DNA from: an uncultured Roseburia sp.
GTDB lineage: Bacteria; Bacillota; Clostridia; Lachnospirales; Lachnospiraceae
Direction of reading: 5' to 3'
Assembly: GCA_947567625.1 (NCBI GenBank)
Contig: CANONN010000023.1
Span: 1-51,902, forward strand
Length of the DNA stretch: 51,902 nucleotides
The position numbers and the translations under genes are program-made. Under the pieces are notes generated by a model. It was given only the letters and a program-made list of their open reading frames with translations, did not search any database and was not told the DNA's origin. Of this stretch, positions 37,601 through 46,033 are shown piece after piece; within the stretch, counting starts at the first letter, position 1, and each line of letters opens with the position of its first letter.

Positions 37601-39377
37601 GTATGAGACGATGATGCGCTATTATGTGGACGGAATTATGCAAAGGGGCGCTGTCCCGGTGATCTTAACCCACACGCCGGACGGCCCGGTAGGCGACCGC
37701 CTTTCCCAGAATTACAACGCGGCGACCAATCAGTTTACCAACAGCCGCGCGGGCGACGGCAGGGTGAAGTTCCTAAAGCAGCTTGCCAAAGAGAAAGGTC
37801 TGCACTTAATTGACGTGGGCCAGGATATGCAGGATTGGATGAATACGCTTACCATAGACGATGTGACCGCGTATAATGCGGCCAACAACACGGCATTTAA
37901 AACCGTGCTTGAAATGGTGCAGAGCTGGTATGTGGACCACAACCACTATTATCCGTACCTTGGCATCCAGATCGGGAACCATGTCTTAGAAGAACTGAGA
38001 GTGCTGCATACCTTCAAGGCGGATATTGAGGAGCTCGACACATATAAGGCCGGGCAGCTGGAAGCGATCGATAACACAATCGCAACGGCAGACGATTCAA
38101 ATGCAGTAAAGGAAATCATCACAGCGGCAAAGGCAAAAATTGAGGCGCTCACATTTGACACCAGCAATGCCGACAAGGACCTGGCGGCTTATAAGGCAGA
38201 GGTGGACGCGATAGTGGCGAAGCTTGTGGAAGATATCGCGGCGCAGAAACAAGCGGAAGCTGAAAACGCAGAAAACATCACGGCATTTGAGCAGTATGTT
38301 GCAGAGCAGCTGACGGTGATGGAAAACATGGGGCAGGACGGCGACTCCAATGCGGTGAAGAAGCTGATTGCAGACGCGAAAGCGGAGCTGGGAAAAATGA
38401 GCTATGACGTGGCCAAAACGCTCGAGGAGAATAAAGCCGCAGTGACAGCCCGCGTAAACAAGCTTGCGGATGACATTGCCGCACAGAAAGAAGCGGAAAG
38501 CGGAAATACGGAGACAACCAACTCGGAGACAACCAACTCGGAGACAACCAGTACGGAGACGACCAACTCGGAGGCAACCGGTACGGAGACAACCAACTCG
38601 GAGACAACCGGTACGGAAACGACCAACTCGGAGGCAACCAGTACGGAGACGACCAACTCGGAGACAACCGGTACGGAGACGACCAACTCGGAGACAACCA
38701 GTACGGAAACGACCAACTCGGAGACAACCAATTCGGAGGCAGCCAGCTCCGAGACGGGCAACTCTCAGACGGGCAGCTCCGAGACAAAAGGCTCGGAGAC
38801 AACAAGCTCTGAGACGCCAGGCAGCTCCGAGACCGGGAATTCTCAGACGGGCAGCTCGCAGGCACCGGCAGCCCAGAAAGTCGGCGCTAAATTTACCGTA
38901 TCCAAGCATAACTATAAAGTAACCAAGAGCGGAAAAGCGCCGACCGTTGAATTTACCGGTACAAAGAATGCGGGAAAGACCATCAAGATACCGGATACCG
39001 TGAAAGATAAAAACGGCGTCGTCTATAAGGTAACGACCATCGGCAAAAATGCGATGAAAGGCAATAAGAAAGTGACGAGCTTTACGATCGGCAAGCATGT
39101 GACCAACATCAAGGACAATGCATTTTTGAACTGTACCAAGCTTACCAAAGTAAAGATCAACAGCACAGCGCTGATAACGATCGGTAAAACGGTATTCAGC
39201 GGTGACAAGAATCTTGGGTCGATCGAAATCAAGAGTGCGAAATTAAAGACAGTCGGCAAGAACGCGCTGAAAAACACCAAGAAGAACATCAAGATCAAGG
39301 TTCCGAAGAAACAGGTGAAAAAGTACAAAGACCTGTTTAAGAATAAGGGACAGAAGTATTACAAAGTAAGCAAGTAA
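34608..39377 (+). CDS. Secreted multidomain SGNH esterase with LRR cassette, 1589 aa
   Basis: Signal peptide (LALFTAAAMVAASLPGP) then a LamG-like beta domain (about 45-245), Ig/BIG-like region, a second jelly-roll (about 390-585), more Ig-like repeats (about 590-790) and an SGNH hydrolase (about 905-1135). Catalytic motifs are AIGDSTTN with Ser920, the NNGMAG glycine, VNMGIN asparagine and VDHNHYYPYLG carrying the Asp/His pair. This resembles rhamnogalacturonan acetylesterases (CE12-like). Two FIVAR-like helical repeats (about 1140-1300), a TTNSETT linker and the LRR cassette finish it. GGAGG is 7 nt before the ATG. Probably deacetylates plant pectin at the cell surface. No LPXTG anchor. Confidence 0.85.
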   Translation: MKKHKKWLALFTAAAMVAASLPGPNLTVNAATETGSVTVEDGRRAETTVYYSQDFQNAETSVAVSPNYPAGIAIKADGDNKYFSFTCGRQNNRNAYIEFQNWTNTLDDTVNEYVIEFDAAITHSTANASNISIASAKPKANEAVGSNYIFNMVQENGTSSKWQLNGELNTDNYVTLTQKEWYHYLIYVKKDVQMISTTIAPKNSTTPVLDKRISPFDGNAVWGINLLSGRYDSELCIDDITVRAVAENDVFGDVPQESYARAIFTSQLGTTIEHPAEGVPAHYPITVKAEGSLGGDMTDQADIEWSIVGLETADGYVSFTKEEGTGLGTEGEAPDGGATAYFNVRNGTPNVIGYVQAKVTVGDKTETIRTPYAVIGSQNAAANQLAPALGYPKDMNFYGDSLVGYQATADGADARDLILNNWTSYGSNKVREIILEKDADNIKSLKFSSSGGTSGMFIYPWASQASQYVIDFTAKFTSGLSFGVYDKTPNIASCDPQWTASYASGVLSAGTESISGLKDNEWYRYVISADPSVSSYSVMVFDSTGAKVGETAEVAITSAATPKYFVFYVGTGTMYLQKFEAYRPVVATMTVASDKDAVKVPETGGQVSSVDVSAALATADGLKVTGAVEWSLEEDCEIAEIVSTGPQTAKLNVSAGDYAGTITVVATMGDKRATKEIVLTTSSDVVAFAKSTASITIPFDGEENIEAQFTAETRNSDGEVIDGGAITYSLLAKDGVTPTKVKGITLGEADGKLEVSSGAAPGIVYVKASNANNLSSKVKVNIHGLTFAFGSGEPEEGYTSVDAVQYTEKLGYGFLTTTGLTVGEDHVTGSADFRFKANVPNGNYVVNVDSTSATVYSEAVDAVATAQGIAKTGSSFKAAVCDGVLDLTFLAGSAVKTLSISQDTIKSAQEKPAVYAIGDSTTNNTANGAASWGNCVADQSVAVPDCFSGFSNNGMAGRDSVNFYNQGRLETVLLAVCPGDYVTVNMGINSANDGTANAYETMMRYYVDGIMQRGAVPVILTHTPDGPVGDRLSQNYNAATNQFTNSRAGDGRVKFLKQLAKEKGLHLIDVGQDMQDWMNTLTIDDVTAYNAANNTAFKTVLEMVQSWYVDHNHYYPYLGIQIGNHVLEELRVLHTFKADIEELDTYKAGQLEAIDNTIATADDSNAVKEIITAAKAKIEALTFDTSNADKDLAAYKAEVDAIVAKLVEDIAAQKQAEAENAENITAFEQYVAEQLTVMENMGQDGDSNAVKKLIADAKAELGKMSYDVAKTLEENKAAVTARVNKLADDIAAQKEAESGNTETTNSETTNSETTSTETTNSEATGTETTNSETTGTETTNSEATSTETTNSETTGTETTNSETTSTETTNSETTNSEAASSETGNSQTGSSETKGSETTSSETPGSSETGNSQTGSSQAPAAQKVGAKFTVSKHNYKVTKSGKAPTVEFTGTKNAGKTIKIPDTVKDKNGVVYKVTTIGKNAMKGNKKVTSFTIGKHVTNIKDNAFLNCTKLTKVKINSTALITIGKTVFSGDKNLGSIEIKSAKLKTVGKNALKNTKKNIKIKVPKKQVKKYKDLFKNKGQKYYKVSK
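38509..38861. repeat. TTNSE linker repeats
   Basis: In-frame 15-bp and 30-bp units encode TTNSE/TTGTE/TTSTE pentapeptides, then SETGNSQTG. A different peptide from the SQTG arrays but the same position and period, directly before the near-identical cassette. Confidence 0.9.
38862..39377 (+). repeat. 516-bp near-identical 3' cassette, copy 2
   Basis: See copy 1 at 33765-34280. The two direct copies are about 5.1 kb apart; recombination between them would delete the esterase N-terminal region or swap ectodomains. Confidence 0.9.
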
Positions 39378-39430
39378 AACATCAATGTTATTATTTTGAT
39401 ATTAATACCATAATATTTTGGAGATCAGAG

Positions 39431-39460
39431 GACCGCAACTTTGAGGAGTTGCGGTCTTTT
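39431..39460 (+). terminator. Terminator after first esterase gene
   Basis: GACCGCAACT (39431-39440) pairs with AGTTGCGGTC (39447-39456), loop 6 nt, then TTTT. A second hairpin, GGACAGT/ACTGTCC (39474-39498) followed by ATTTTTATATTT, may back it up. Confidence 0.88.
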
Positions 39461-39537
39461 GGTAAAAAGATTGGGACAGTGCGTCATGCGTACTGTCCAT
39501 TTTTATATTTGTGCAGTTTTTTTGAAAAATTTTCCAC

Positions 39538-39560
39538 ATTGGTGTTGATCTGGTGTTCAT
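39538..39560. promoter_or_regulatory. Doubled TTGGTG-like motif upstream of recombinase gene
   Basis: TTGGTG at 39539 and CTGGTG at 39550, 11 bp apart, as at 31411-31433. It may be an arm-type binding site for the recombinase encoded 117 nt downstream. A TGCAC/GTGCA hairpin (39581-39595) follows. Confidence 0.4.
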
Positions 39561-39676
39561 TTTCTTTTATTATCATACATTGCACCGGATGTGCATTTTT
39601 TGCATATACAAAAGCAGATTTTGAGTATCTGGCGGTGGTAAAAGAAAGAAACAATCATGTGAAAGGAGCTGTGATT

Positions 39677-40879
39677 ATGGCAAAAGAAGAGACAAGAAAC
39701 GTGGACACCGGCATTATACAGATGGGAAAATCATACCGTTTTACTGTGTATATGGGCTATGATGTCGACCATCGGCAGATTCGCAAAACGATGACGTTTA
39801 CGCCGCCGCCGGGGTTGACAACACGGCAGGCCGATAAACTGGCAAAGGAACAATATATCATTTTTTCTAATAATTGCAAGGGGCTGTACAATTTGAGTGA
39901 AAATATGCGTTTTTATGAGCTGGTTGAAGACTATTTTTGTGTATATGCTCCCGTAAACCTCAAACCAATTACCATTTACAATTATAGAAAGCAAATTGCA
40001 TATCATTTCATGGATTATTTTGGAAACAGAAAGCTCAAAGGTATTACTACCGCTGCCATCAGCCATTTCTTCGCCGTCCACAGGTCAGTTATCAGGGGCG
40101 AGGAAAAGCCGTTGTCGCCCGGCAATGCCAAGCGGCTCTATGGAATTCTGCAAAGTCTGTTCAAATTTGCCGTCACGCAGGGATATATCAGGCAGACGCC
40201 CTGCATCAACGTGATACTGCCCAAAAAGAATCCGTTGGAGGAACAAAAGAAAATGTTTATGACATTGGAAGAGCTGCCGCGTTTTTTGCAGATGTTTGAG
40301 CAGTATTCTTCATTCAATACCATAATATTGGTGCTTTTATATACCGGTATGCGGGCAGGCGAATGTTTGGGGCTTCAGTGGGACGATATTGACTTTGAAC
40401 AGAAAAAGCTTCATATACGACATACATTGACGGATGTGGGAGGCAGGCATTTTCTCACATCGCCCAAATCGGCGACCAGTATCAGAGATCTTTATATGAA
40501 TGAAAGGCTCATTTCTCTGCTGAAACGGCATCGGGAAGAGCAGTGGAAACTACAGCGCGAAGTAGGAGAGCCATTTATACACCCGGAAATGGTGTTCACC
40601 TCTTCCACCGGAAATTATAAAGACCGCAGTATATTAAACACATCGTTAAAGCGTTTCCTTAAGGGAGCCGAGTTTGAATATTTGACGCTGCATAAACTCA
40701 GGCATACCAATGCGACGCTGTTGCTGAACGGCGGCATCGATCTTAAATTGATATCGGAGCATCTGGGACATGCGGGAATCCGGGTTACGGCGGAAACATA
40801 CACGGCAGTGCTGGACAGCTCCCGCATCAGGACAGCCGATGTGATGGAACAGATTATCCAAAATTGTAATTTTTTGTAA
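39677..40879 (+). CDS. Tyrosine recombinase/integrase, 400 aa
   Basis: Site-specific recombinase of the phage-integrase family. The N terminus (about 15-65, YRFTVYMGYDVDHRQIRKTM) looks like an arm-DNA-binding domain, then a SAM-like core-binding domain (about 75-170), then the catalytic domain. Catalytic residues are Arg226 (TGMRAGE), His339 and Arg342 (HKLRH), His365 (EHLGH) and nucleophile Tyr375 (ETYTAV); the beta-hairpin Lys is in SPKSATS. All look intact. Start at 39677 has AAAGGAG 8 nt upstream. No excisionase, relaxase, phage or conjugation genes are adjacent, so it is a solitary recombinase lying between two surface-protein genes. Confidence 0.92.
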   Translation: MAKEETRNVDTGIIQMGKSYRFTVYMGYDVDHRQIRKTMTFTPPPGLTTRQADKLAKEQYIIFSNNCKGLYNLSENMRFYELVEDYFCVYAPVNLKPITIYNYRKQIAYHFMDYFGNRKLKGITTAAISHFFAVHRSVIRGEEKPLSPGNAKRLYGILQSLFKFAVTQGYIRQTPCINVILPKKNPLEEQKKMFMTLEELPRFLQMFEQYSSFNTIILVLLYTGMRAGECLGLQWDDIDFEQKKLHIRHTLTDVGGRHFLTSPKSATSIRDLYMNERLISLLKRHREEQWKLQREVGEPFIHPEMVFTSSTGNYKDRSILNTSLKRFLKGAEFEYLTLHKLRHTNATLLLNGGIDLKLISEHLGHAGIRVTAETYTAVLDSSRIRTADVMEQIIQNCNFL

Positions 40880-40943
40880 ATATAAAAAAATAGTAAAAAA
40901 GTAACGATTTATTGAAATGGTGGTAGTAAAAATCAGAAAATTA

Positions 40944-41152
40944 TGATATACTCATGACGAGGTATCTTTAGCGATAATGAGAACCATATGGACTAGAAAA
41001 CAGGAAGAGAGAGGGGGGAGTGCCAAAACAGATGGAAAAACTACCGCCGAGATGGCAGTAAGCAATACGGTGAGATAAACTTGTGCCTGTTGGTGCGGGC
41101 AAATGTTTCACAGGAATTGACTTGTAGACTTTAGAAAGGAAAAGGAGAAGGG
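40944..41152 (+). promoter_or_regulatory. Promoter and long leader of second esterase gene
   Basis: An extended -10, TGATATACT (40944-40952), with no good -35, gives a leader of about 194 nt. The leader is purine-rich with GGGGGGAG (about 41012-41019) and a CCTGT/ACAGG pairing around 41090-41120. No known riboswitch is recognised. Confidence 0.45.
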
Positions 41153-44100
41153 ATGAAAAAAGCAAAGAAATGGCTGTCGCTCTTGACGGCGGCAGCGCTA
41201 GTGGTATCTTCATTTACTGTGATGCCGACGACGGTAAAAGCGGCTGCAGATGAAAATGGAGTTTACTTTAGCGAGAATTTTGATGAAGCCAATGTTGAAA
41301 TTATTAAGGCTGTACAAGGTCCGTCCCATGGACAGTTAGAAAGTGTAACAAAGGGGTCATTTACATATTCCGCCAAGGGTAAAAATCAAACCGGTAATGA
41401 CATGGATATCAGTGTGGCCGCAGTATCCGGGAACGTTTTATCCATAACAGGAACTAGAGGTGAGACGAGTTCACAGAGAGGAATTGCCATTGCGTTTGAC
41501 AACAGGCCTGCGAGTATGTCTGATATCAGCGAAGGCAATATCCTTGAGCTGAGTATGGATGTCAAAACGAACAATAAGTTTTATCTGTATAATGGTGCCG
41601 AGAGACCTAACAGTGATACCTCTGGTATCGGTATTGATTCCACAGTTGTGGAAGCGATGAAAGATAACTATGTACATTTTCGGGCGATTATCGATCCCAC
41701 GTCCCAAAAGCAGTATGTTATGGTGTCCGAGATGGACAGTGGAAAGCTGCTCTACATGAATGTGGCGGATAAGACGGATTCAGAAGTATTCGGAGGTTTT
41801 ACGTTTTTTAACGGAGCAACCAATGCATACTTGGACAACATCGAATTAAAGCAGTGTAAAAGGGCGGTTGGTGTAATTACTGTCAATGTCAATGAAAATG
41901 AAAGCGGGCTGGGCGACGTGACGGTGACGGCGACAGGCGATGGCGCGTCTGCCACTGTTACTACAGATGCAAGCGGCCAGGCAGTGTTTGTGCTTCCCGA
42001 TGGTTCGTATACCGTTGAAGCCTCACGGACTGGGTACGAGCATACGCCAGGCGAAAAGGATAACGACAGCAAACAGATTACAGTAGCAGGAGCCGATCAG
42101 ACACTCGATATGTCACTGCAGTTGATGACATATACGAAAGAGCCGGGAACAGTAAATTTGAGCGGTGGTCAGGCTTTTATTGCCGCGGCAAGAAAAGGTT
42201 CGGAGCCGTCTACAGCGACAGCATTTACTGCTTCCGTACTTGACCAGTACAATAACCCAATGGAAGACCTACCGATTACATGGGCGGTTTACCCTGCAGG
42301 AACCACAACTGCGGATGAAAATGTTACCATCTCTGACGGTGTTGTTTCTGTGGCAAATGGTTTTCAAGCGGAAGATAAGGTGGCTGCCTTTGATGTGATC
42401 GCAGAGGCAGAGGCAAACGGTAAGAAGGCGCAGGGCAAGTCGACGATTCTTGTGGGAAACAGTGATATTATCTACTATGAAAACATCAACTGGACTGTGG
42501 CCAATGGTGTCCGTAACAGTGTAAAAGACCTTGCAGTGCCTGTGACACTGCATGATATGTCAAGCGTAACGATTGACGTTCAGTTCCCTTCAGGAACAGA
42601 GGGGCAGGCTACACTGGTTTTGGTATCAGACAAAGGCAATTTGGCAGGTATCCAATTACAGTCAGATAATACGATAAAAGCTTGGACAGGATGGACAGGA
42701 AATATCGCTTTCAATCAGAGCGGTGATAAAGATGCTTTTTCAAATGGAGACGTTATTGTAGAAGGTTATGATAAAACGAAATCCGTACCAGTGACCTTTG
42801 TAATTGATAAGATAAATAAAAATATTACGGTTTCTGCCGGGGATAAGAGCGTGGCTCTTCCCATGGTGGTAGGTGTGGATGCCTTGAACGGTTTTGCACA
42901 TGGACAGTATAGGAATACTGGTGGAGTAAAAATTAGTAGTATTACAGTGGAAGAACCAGATCCGAATTCTCTGGACATTTTAGGTGATGCTGATTTTGCA
43001 AAGGTTTCCGGTCAGACAATCACGAGGGATTATAAATTGAGCCAGGCTGTTATTATTCCCGACGAGACATTTGCGTGGGATATTAGTAAAAAAGAAGGCA
43101 CGTTGAATACGGAAACTATTACAATCGGCGAGGGAACGCTGCGCGTTACAGATCAGGCGGAGCCGGGTGAGTATACTATTACAGCCGCAGGCTCTTCCAA
43201 TGAGGCAAAAAAAGCAGAGTTTAAAGTTACCATCGGAGACTTCCAGGAGTTTAAGCCGGAGAATATTGTGGTTTCCGGGGCACGGAATTACAGTGTCGGC
43301 GGTGATGGCGCTTACAGGATTACCAAGTTGACCGACGGTTACGGAGATGATGTGGCAGAATATCTGGCACAGACAGCGACATGGGAATCTGCCGATCCGA
43401 CCGTAATTGAGCTGACGGAATCACTGACGCCGGGCGAGGCAATTGCAAAGGCAAAAAAAACTGGCAAGACGACTGTAAAAGGAACGATCGTAAACGGTAC
43501 TAAGACATCGACTGTTGAGGTTCCGGTCAATGTTGCAGCATATTTTATAACAAAGGACGCGACAGGCGATAGTACGATCATTGAGGCAGATACGCTGGCT
43601 GCTGGCGGCCAGATTGTAGGATATCAGATTACCACCGCTAAGGATGGAAAGCTGGTAAAGCAGGAAGTTGTCAAAGAAGCGCCGACCAGTGTGGATACGA
43701 CGGGCGCTGATAAAGTGGAGGTTGCGCCGGTATTTAAACATGCGATTGGAGTAGCCGGAGATTTGAAAAAGGGCGGCGGATATGATTTTGAGGTTCCGGC
43801 GGATACTTACAACTTTACCATTACCAATAAAGGTACAGATCGATGCGACGTATATGTAAACAATCAGATGCTGGTCAACAACATGCTTCAGTATGGCTCT
43901 ACGCCGGATACGGTGGTAGTCAATGATATTGTAGTCAAAGAGGGTGTTGCCAGAATCGCGACGGACGACTATTCCAGCGGTAAGGATGAGAAGGTTGCAA
44001 ATCTCACCGTTTCCATTGTAAAGTCACCGTCTATCGTTGATCGGGTGAGAAAAGTATATGTTCTGGGCGATTCACTTGTTGCCATGTATTACAATGGCGG

Positions 44101-45832
44101 CAGCTCTACAAACAATGTTCAGACTGGCTGGGGACAGGTGCTTCAGAATTACATGACGAATGATGTGGAAGTGGTAGACCTTGCAAACAGCGGCATTACG
44201 GCCTTTGGACTTCTCAATTCCGCATTTTCTCAGGTGACGGCCAGTGCGCAGCCAGGAGATCTGATGATTCTCGAGAGCGGATATAATGATGCTAACCGAG
44301 ATAAAGAGCAGATGGTAGATGCGGTTAAGACGATGATTTCCGGGGCGAGAGCAGTTGGCGCGGATGTGGTTATCGTGACACCGAATGCATCTTGCCATGA
44401 CTACAAAGCAGATGTGGCGCGCGCTCAGGAGATGAGAGATATCGCAGCTGAGACCGGAACCGATCTTGTTGATTTGGCGAAGCTCAGTTACGATTTCCTG
44501 ATAGGAGTATACGGCGCGGAGTATACGGCACAGGAAAATGTCTGGAGTGTGTACAATGTAGCAGACAGACTGCACTCCACCTACAACGGTGCTCATAAGT
44601 TTGCTTCTCTTGTTGCCAAATCGCTCGCAGATATGGATAAGTATAGCAGCATTATTGACAAAAAGTTTGGTTATGCATTTACCGACGCCAAAGGGGATAC
44701 CATTATTTGTTCGGTCAGCGAAGTTTCTGAAGAAGAGAAAGAGATGATCGTGTACAAGACGGAGCAGAGTAAGGCCGTGCAGGCGATGGCGATGCCGGGT
44801 GATTCCGCAGCGGTGACAAAGCTGATCACTGATGCACTTGAGGCCATCAGTGCGGCCACAACAAAAGAGGCAATTGACAAAATTGTAGCAGACTTGCCGG
44901 CAGCAATTGAGGCACAGAAAAAATTGGAAGCTGAGAGCAGCGAAGCACCAGGGAGCGAGAAACCGGGTAACTCCCAGACAGGAGATTCCCAGGCGGGAGA
45001 TTCCCAGACCGGTAGCTCCCAAACAGGAGATTCTCAGACAGGAGACTCCCAGACAGGAGATTCTCAGACAGGGGACTCCCAGACGGGAAGCTCCCAGACG
45101 GGAGATTCTCAAACCGGAAGTTCTCAGACGGGCAATTCCCAGACTGGAAACTCCCAGGCGGGAGATTCTCAGACGGGCAATTCCCAGACCGGAAGTTCTC
45201 AGACAGGAGATTCTCAGACGGGAAGTTCCCAGACGGGCAATTCCCAGACTGGAAACTCTCAGGCACCAACACCGGGGTCCGAGACGCCAGGCAACTCCCA
45301 GACTGGAAGTTCTCAGGCACCGTCGGCACAGAAAGTAGGCGCCAAATTTACGACATCTAAGAACAGCTATAAAGTAACCAAGAGCGGAAAAGCGCCGACG
45401 GTTGAGTTTACCGGAACCAAGAATACGGGCAAGACGATCAAGATTCCAGATACAGTCAAGGATGTGAATGGTGTAGTCTACAAGGTTACAACCATCGGCA
45501 AGAACGCAATGAAAAACAACAAGAAAGTGACTGCTATCACGGTAGGCAAGAATGTAACAAACATCAAGGACAACGCATTTGCAAATTGTCAGAAGCTCAC
45601 CAAGGTGACGATTAACAGTACGGCTTTGACGACGATTGGCAAGACCGTATTTAACGGTGACAAGAAGCTTAACACGATCACAATTAAGAGTACAAAATTA
45701 AAGACCGTGGGCAAGAACGCTCTCAAAGGTACAAAAAAGAATATCACGATCAAGGTGCCGAAAAAGAAAGTGACCGATTACAAGAACAAGTTCAAGAATA
45801 AAGGCCAGAAATACTATAAGGTGAAGAAGTAA
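41153..45832 (+). CDS. Secreted multidomain SGNH esterase with SQTG linker and LRR cassette, 1559 aa
   Basis: Signal peptide (WLSLLTAAALVVSSFTVMP), LamG-like domain (about 35-240), carboxypeptidase-regulatory-like repeat (DVTVTATGDGASATVTTDA, about 243-320), Ig-like domains, a second jelly-roll (about 445-605), further beta-rich regions, then SGNH hydrolase (about 965-1165). Catalytic features are VLGDSLV with Ser974, NSG, ESGYND and DRLHSTYNGAH carrying the Asp/His pair. A helical segment, SQTG linker and LRR cassette follow; this cassette is clearly diverged from the other three. Predicted to deacetylate pectin-type polysaccharide at the cell surface. AAGGAGAAGGG precedes the ATG. Confidence 0.85.
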   Translation: MKKAKKWLSLLTAAALVVSSFTVMPTTVKAAADENGVYFSENFDEANVEIIKAVQGPSHGQLESVTKGSFTYSAKGKNQTGNDMDISVAAVSGNVLSITGTRGETSSQRGIAIAFDNRPASMSDISEGNILELSMDVKTNNKFYLYNGAERPNSDTSGIGIDSTVVEAMKDNYVHFRAIIDPTSQKQYVMVSEMDSGKLLYMNVADKTDSEVFGGFTFFNGATNAYLDNIELKQCKRAVGVITVNVNENESGLGDVTVTATGDGASATVTTDASGQAVFVLPDGSYTVEASRTGYEHTPGEKDNDSKQITVAGADQTLDMSLQLMTYTKEPGTVNLSGGQAFIAAARKGSEPSTATAFTASVLDQYNNPMEDLPITWAVYPAGTTTADENVTISDGVVSVANGFQAEDKVAAFDVIAEAEANGKKAQGKSTILVGNSDIIYYENINWTVANGVRNSVKDLAVPVTLHDMSSVTIDVQFPSGTEGQATLVLVSDKGNLAGIQLQSDNTIKAWTGWTGNIAFNQSGDKDAFSNGDVIVEGYDKTKSVPVTFVIDKINKNITVSAGDKSVALPMVVGVDALNGFAHGQYRNTGGVKISSITVEEPDPNSLDILGDADFAKVSGQTITRDYKLSQAVIIPDETFAWDISKKEGTLNTETITIGEGTLRVTDQAEPGEYTITAAGSSNEAKKAEFKVTIGDFQEFKPENIVVSGARNYSVGGDGAYRITKLTDGYGDDVAEYLAQTATWESADPTVIELTESLTPGEAIAKAKKTGKTTVKGTIVNGTKTSTVEVPVNVAAYFITKDATGDSTIIEADTLAAGGQIVGYQITTAKDGKLVKQEVVKEAPTSVDTTGADKVEVAPVFKHAIGVAGDLKKGGGYDFEVPADTYNFTITNKGTDRCDVYVNNQMLVNNMLQYGSTPDTVVVNDIVVKEGVARIATDDYSSGKDEKVANLTVSIVKSPSIVDRVRKVYVLGDSLVAMYYNGGSSTNNVQTGWGQVLQNYMTNDVEVVDLANSGITAFGLLNSAFSQVTASAQPGDLMILESGYNDANRDKEQMVDAVKTMISGARAVGADVVIVTPNASCHDYKADVARAQEMRDIAAETGTDLVDLAKLSYDFLIGVYGAEYTAQENVWSVYNVADRLHSTYNGAHKFASLVAKSLADMDKYSSIIDKKFGYAFTDAKGDTIICSVSEVSEEEKEMIVYKTEQSKAVQAMAMPGDSAAVTKLITDALEAISAATTKEAIDKIVADLPAAIEAQKKLEAESSEAPGSEKPGNSQTGDSQAGDSQTGSSQTGDSQTGDSQTGDSQTGDSQTGSSQTGDSQTGSSQTGNSQTGNSQAGDSQTGNSQTGSSQTGDSQTGSSQTGNSQTGNSQAPTPGSETPGNSQTGSSQAPSAQKVGAKFTTSKNSYKVTKSGKAPTVEFTGTKNTGKTIKIPDTVKDVNGVVYKVTTIGKNAMKNNKKVTAITVGKNVTNIKDNAFANCQKLTKVTINSTALTTIGKTVFNGDKKLNTITIKSTKLKTVGKNALKGTKKNITIKVPKKKVTDYKNKFKNKGQKYYKVKK
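44946..45315. repeat. SQTG linker repeats
   Basis: About 23 imperfect 15-bp units encoding DSQTG, SSQTG, NSQTG and DSQAG, with an interrupting TPGSETPG near the end. Codon choice (mainly TCCCAG, TCTCAG) differs from the AGCCAG/TCGCAG mix in the 33329-33764 array, so this array expanded independently. Confidence 0.92.
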
Positions 45833-45890
45833 TTCAAATCGGTAACAGCCTTACTGTTTAGACAAAAAGAGTTGTATTCCTAAAGAAAGG

Positions 45891-45929
45891 GGGTGTCGCT
45901 CCATCATCAAATTGGATGGAGCGACACCC
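45891..45929. terminator. Bidirectional terminator between convergent genes
   Basis: A 15-bp perfect stem (45891-45905 with 45915-45929), extendable by two pairs, loop 9 nt, with T-rich flanks on both strands. It would serve both the esterase gene (plus) and the DUF6062 gene (minus). Confidence 0.9.
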
Positions 45930-46033
45930 TCTTTCATATTACATATCATTTTTGTTTGTGAGCGTGTGATAAAATAATATTCCTGCTATCTGCACGCTGC
46001 ACTTTATGTGATATTTCGCATTTTCAAAAAGTG

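Noticed and set aside
38278-39098. Long antisense ORFs across the linker arrays and cassettes
   Set aside because: They arise because the 15-bp repeat unit lacks stop codons in other frames; their Arg/Ser-rich or Val/Ser-rich translations have no start signals and mirror the true genes.
40959-41152. Manganese (yybP-ykoY) or lysine riboswitch in the second esterase leader
   Set aside because: Only a short G-rich resemblance was seen; required paired elements and core motifs are lacking.
29147-45832. Sortase-anchored surface proteins
   Set aside because: No LPXTG-like motif followed by a hydrophobic helix and basic tail occurs at any of the four C termini.
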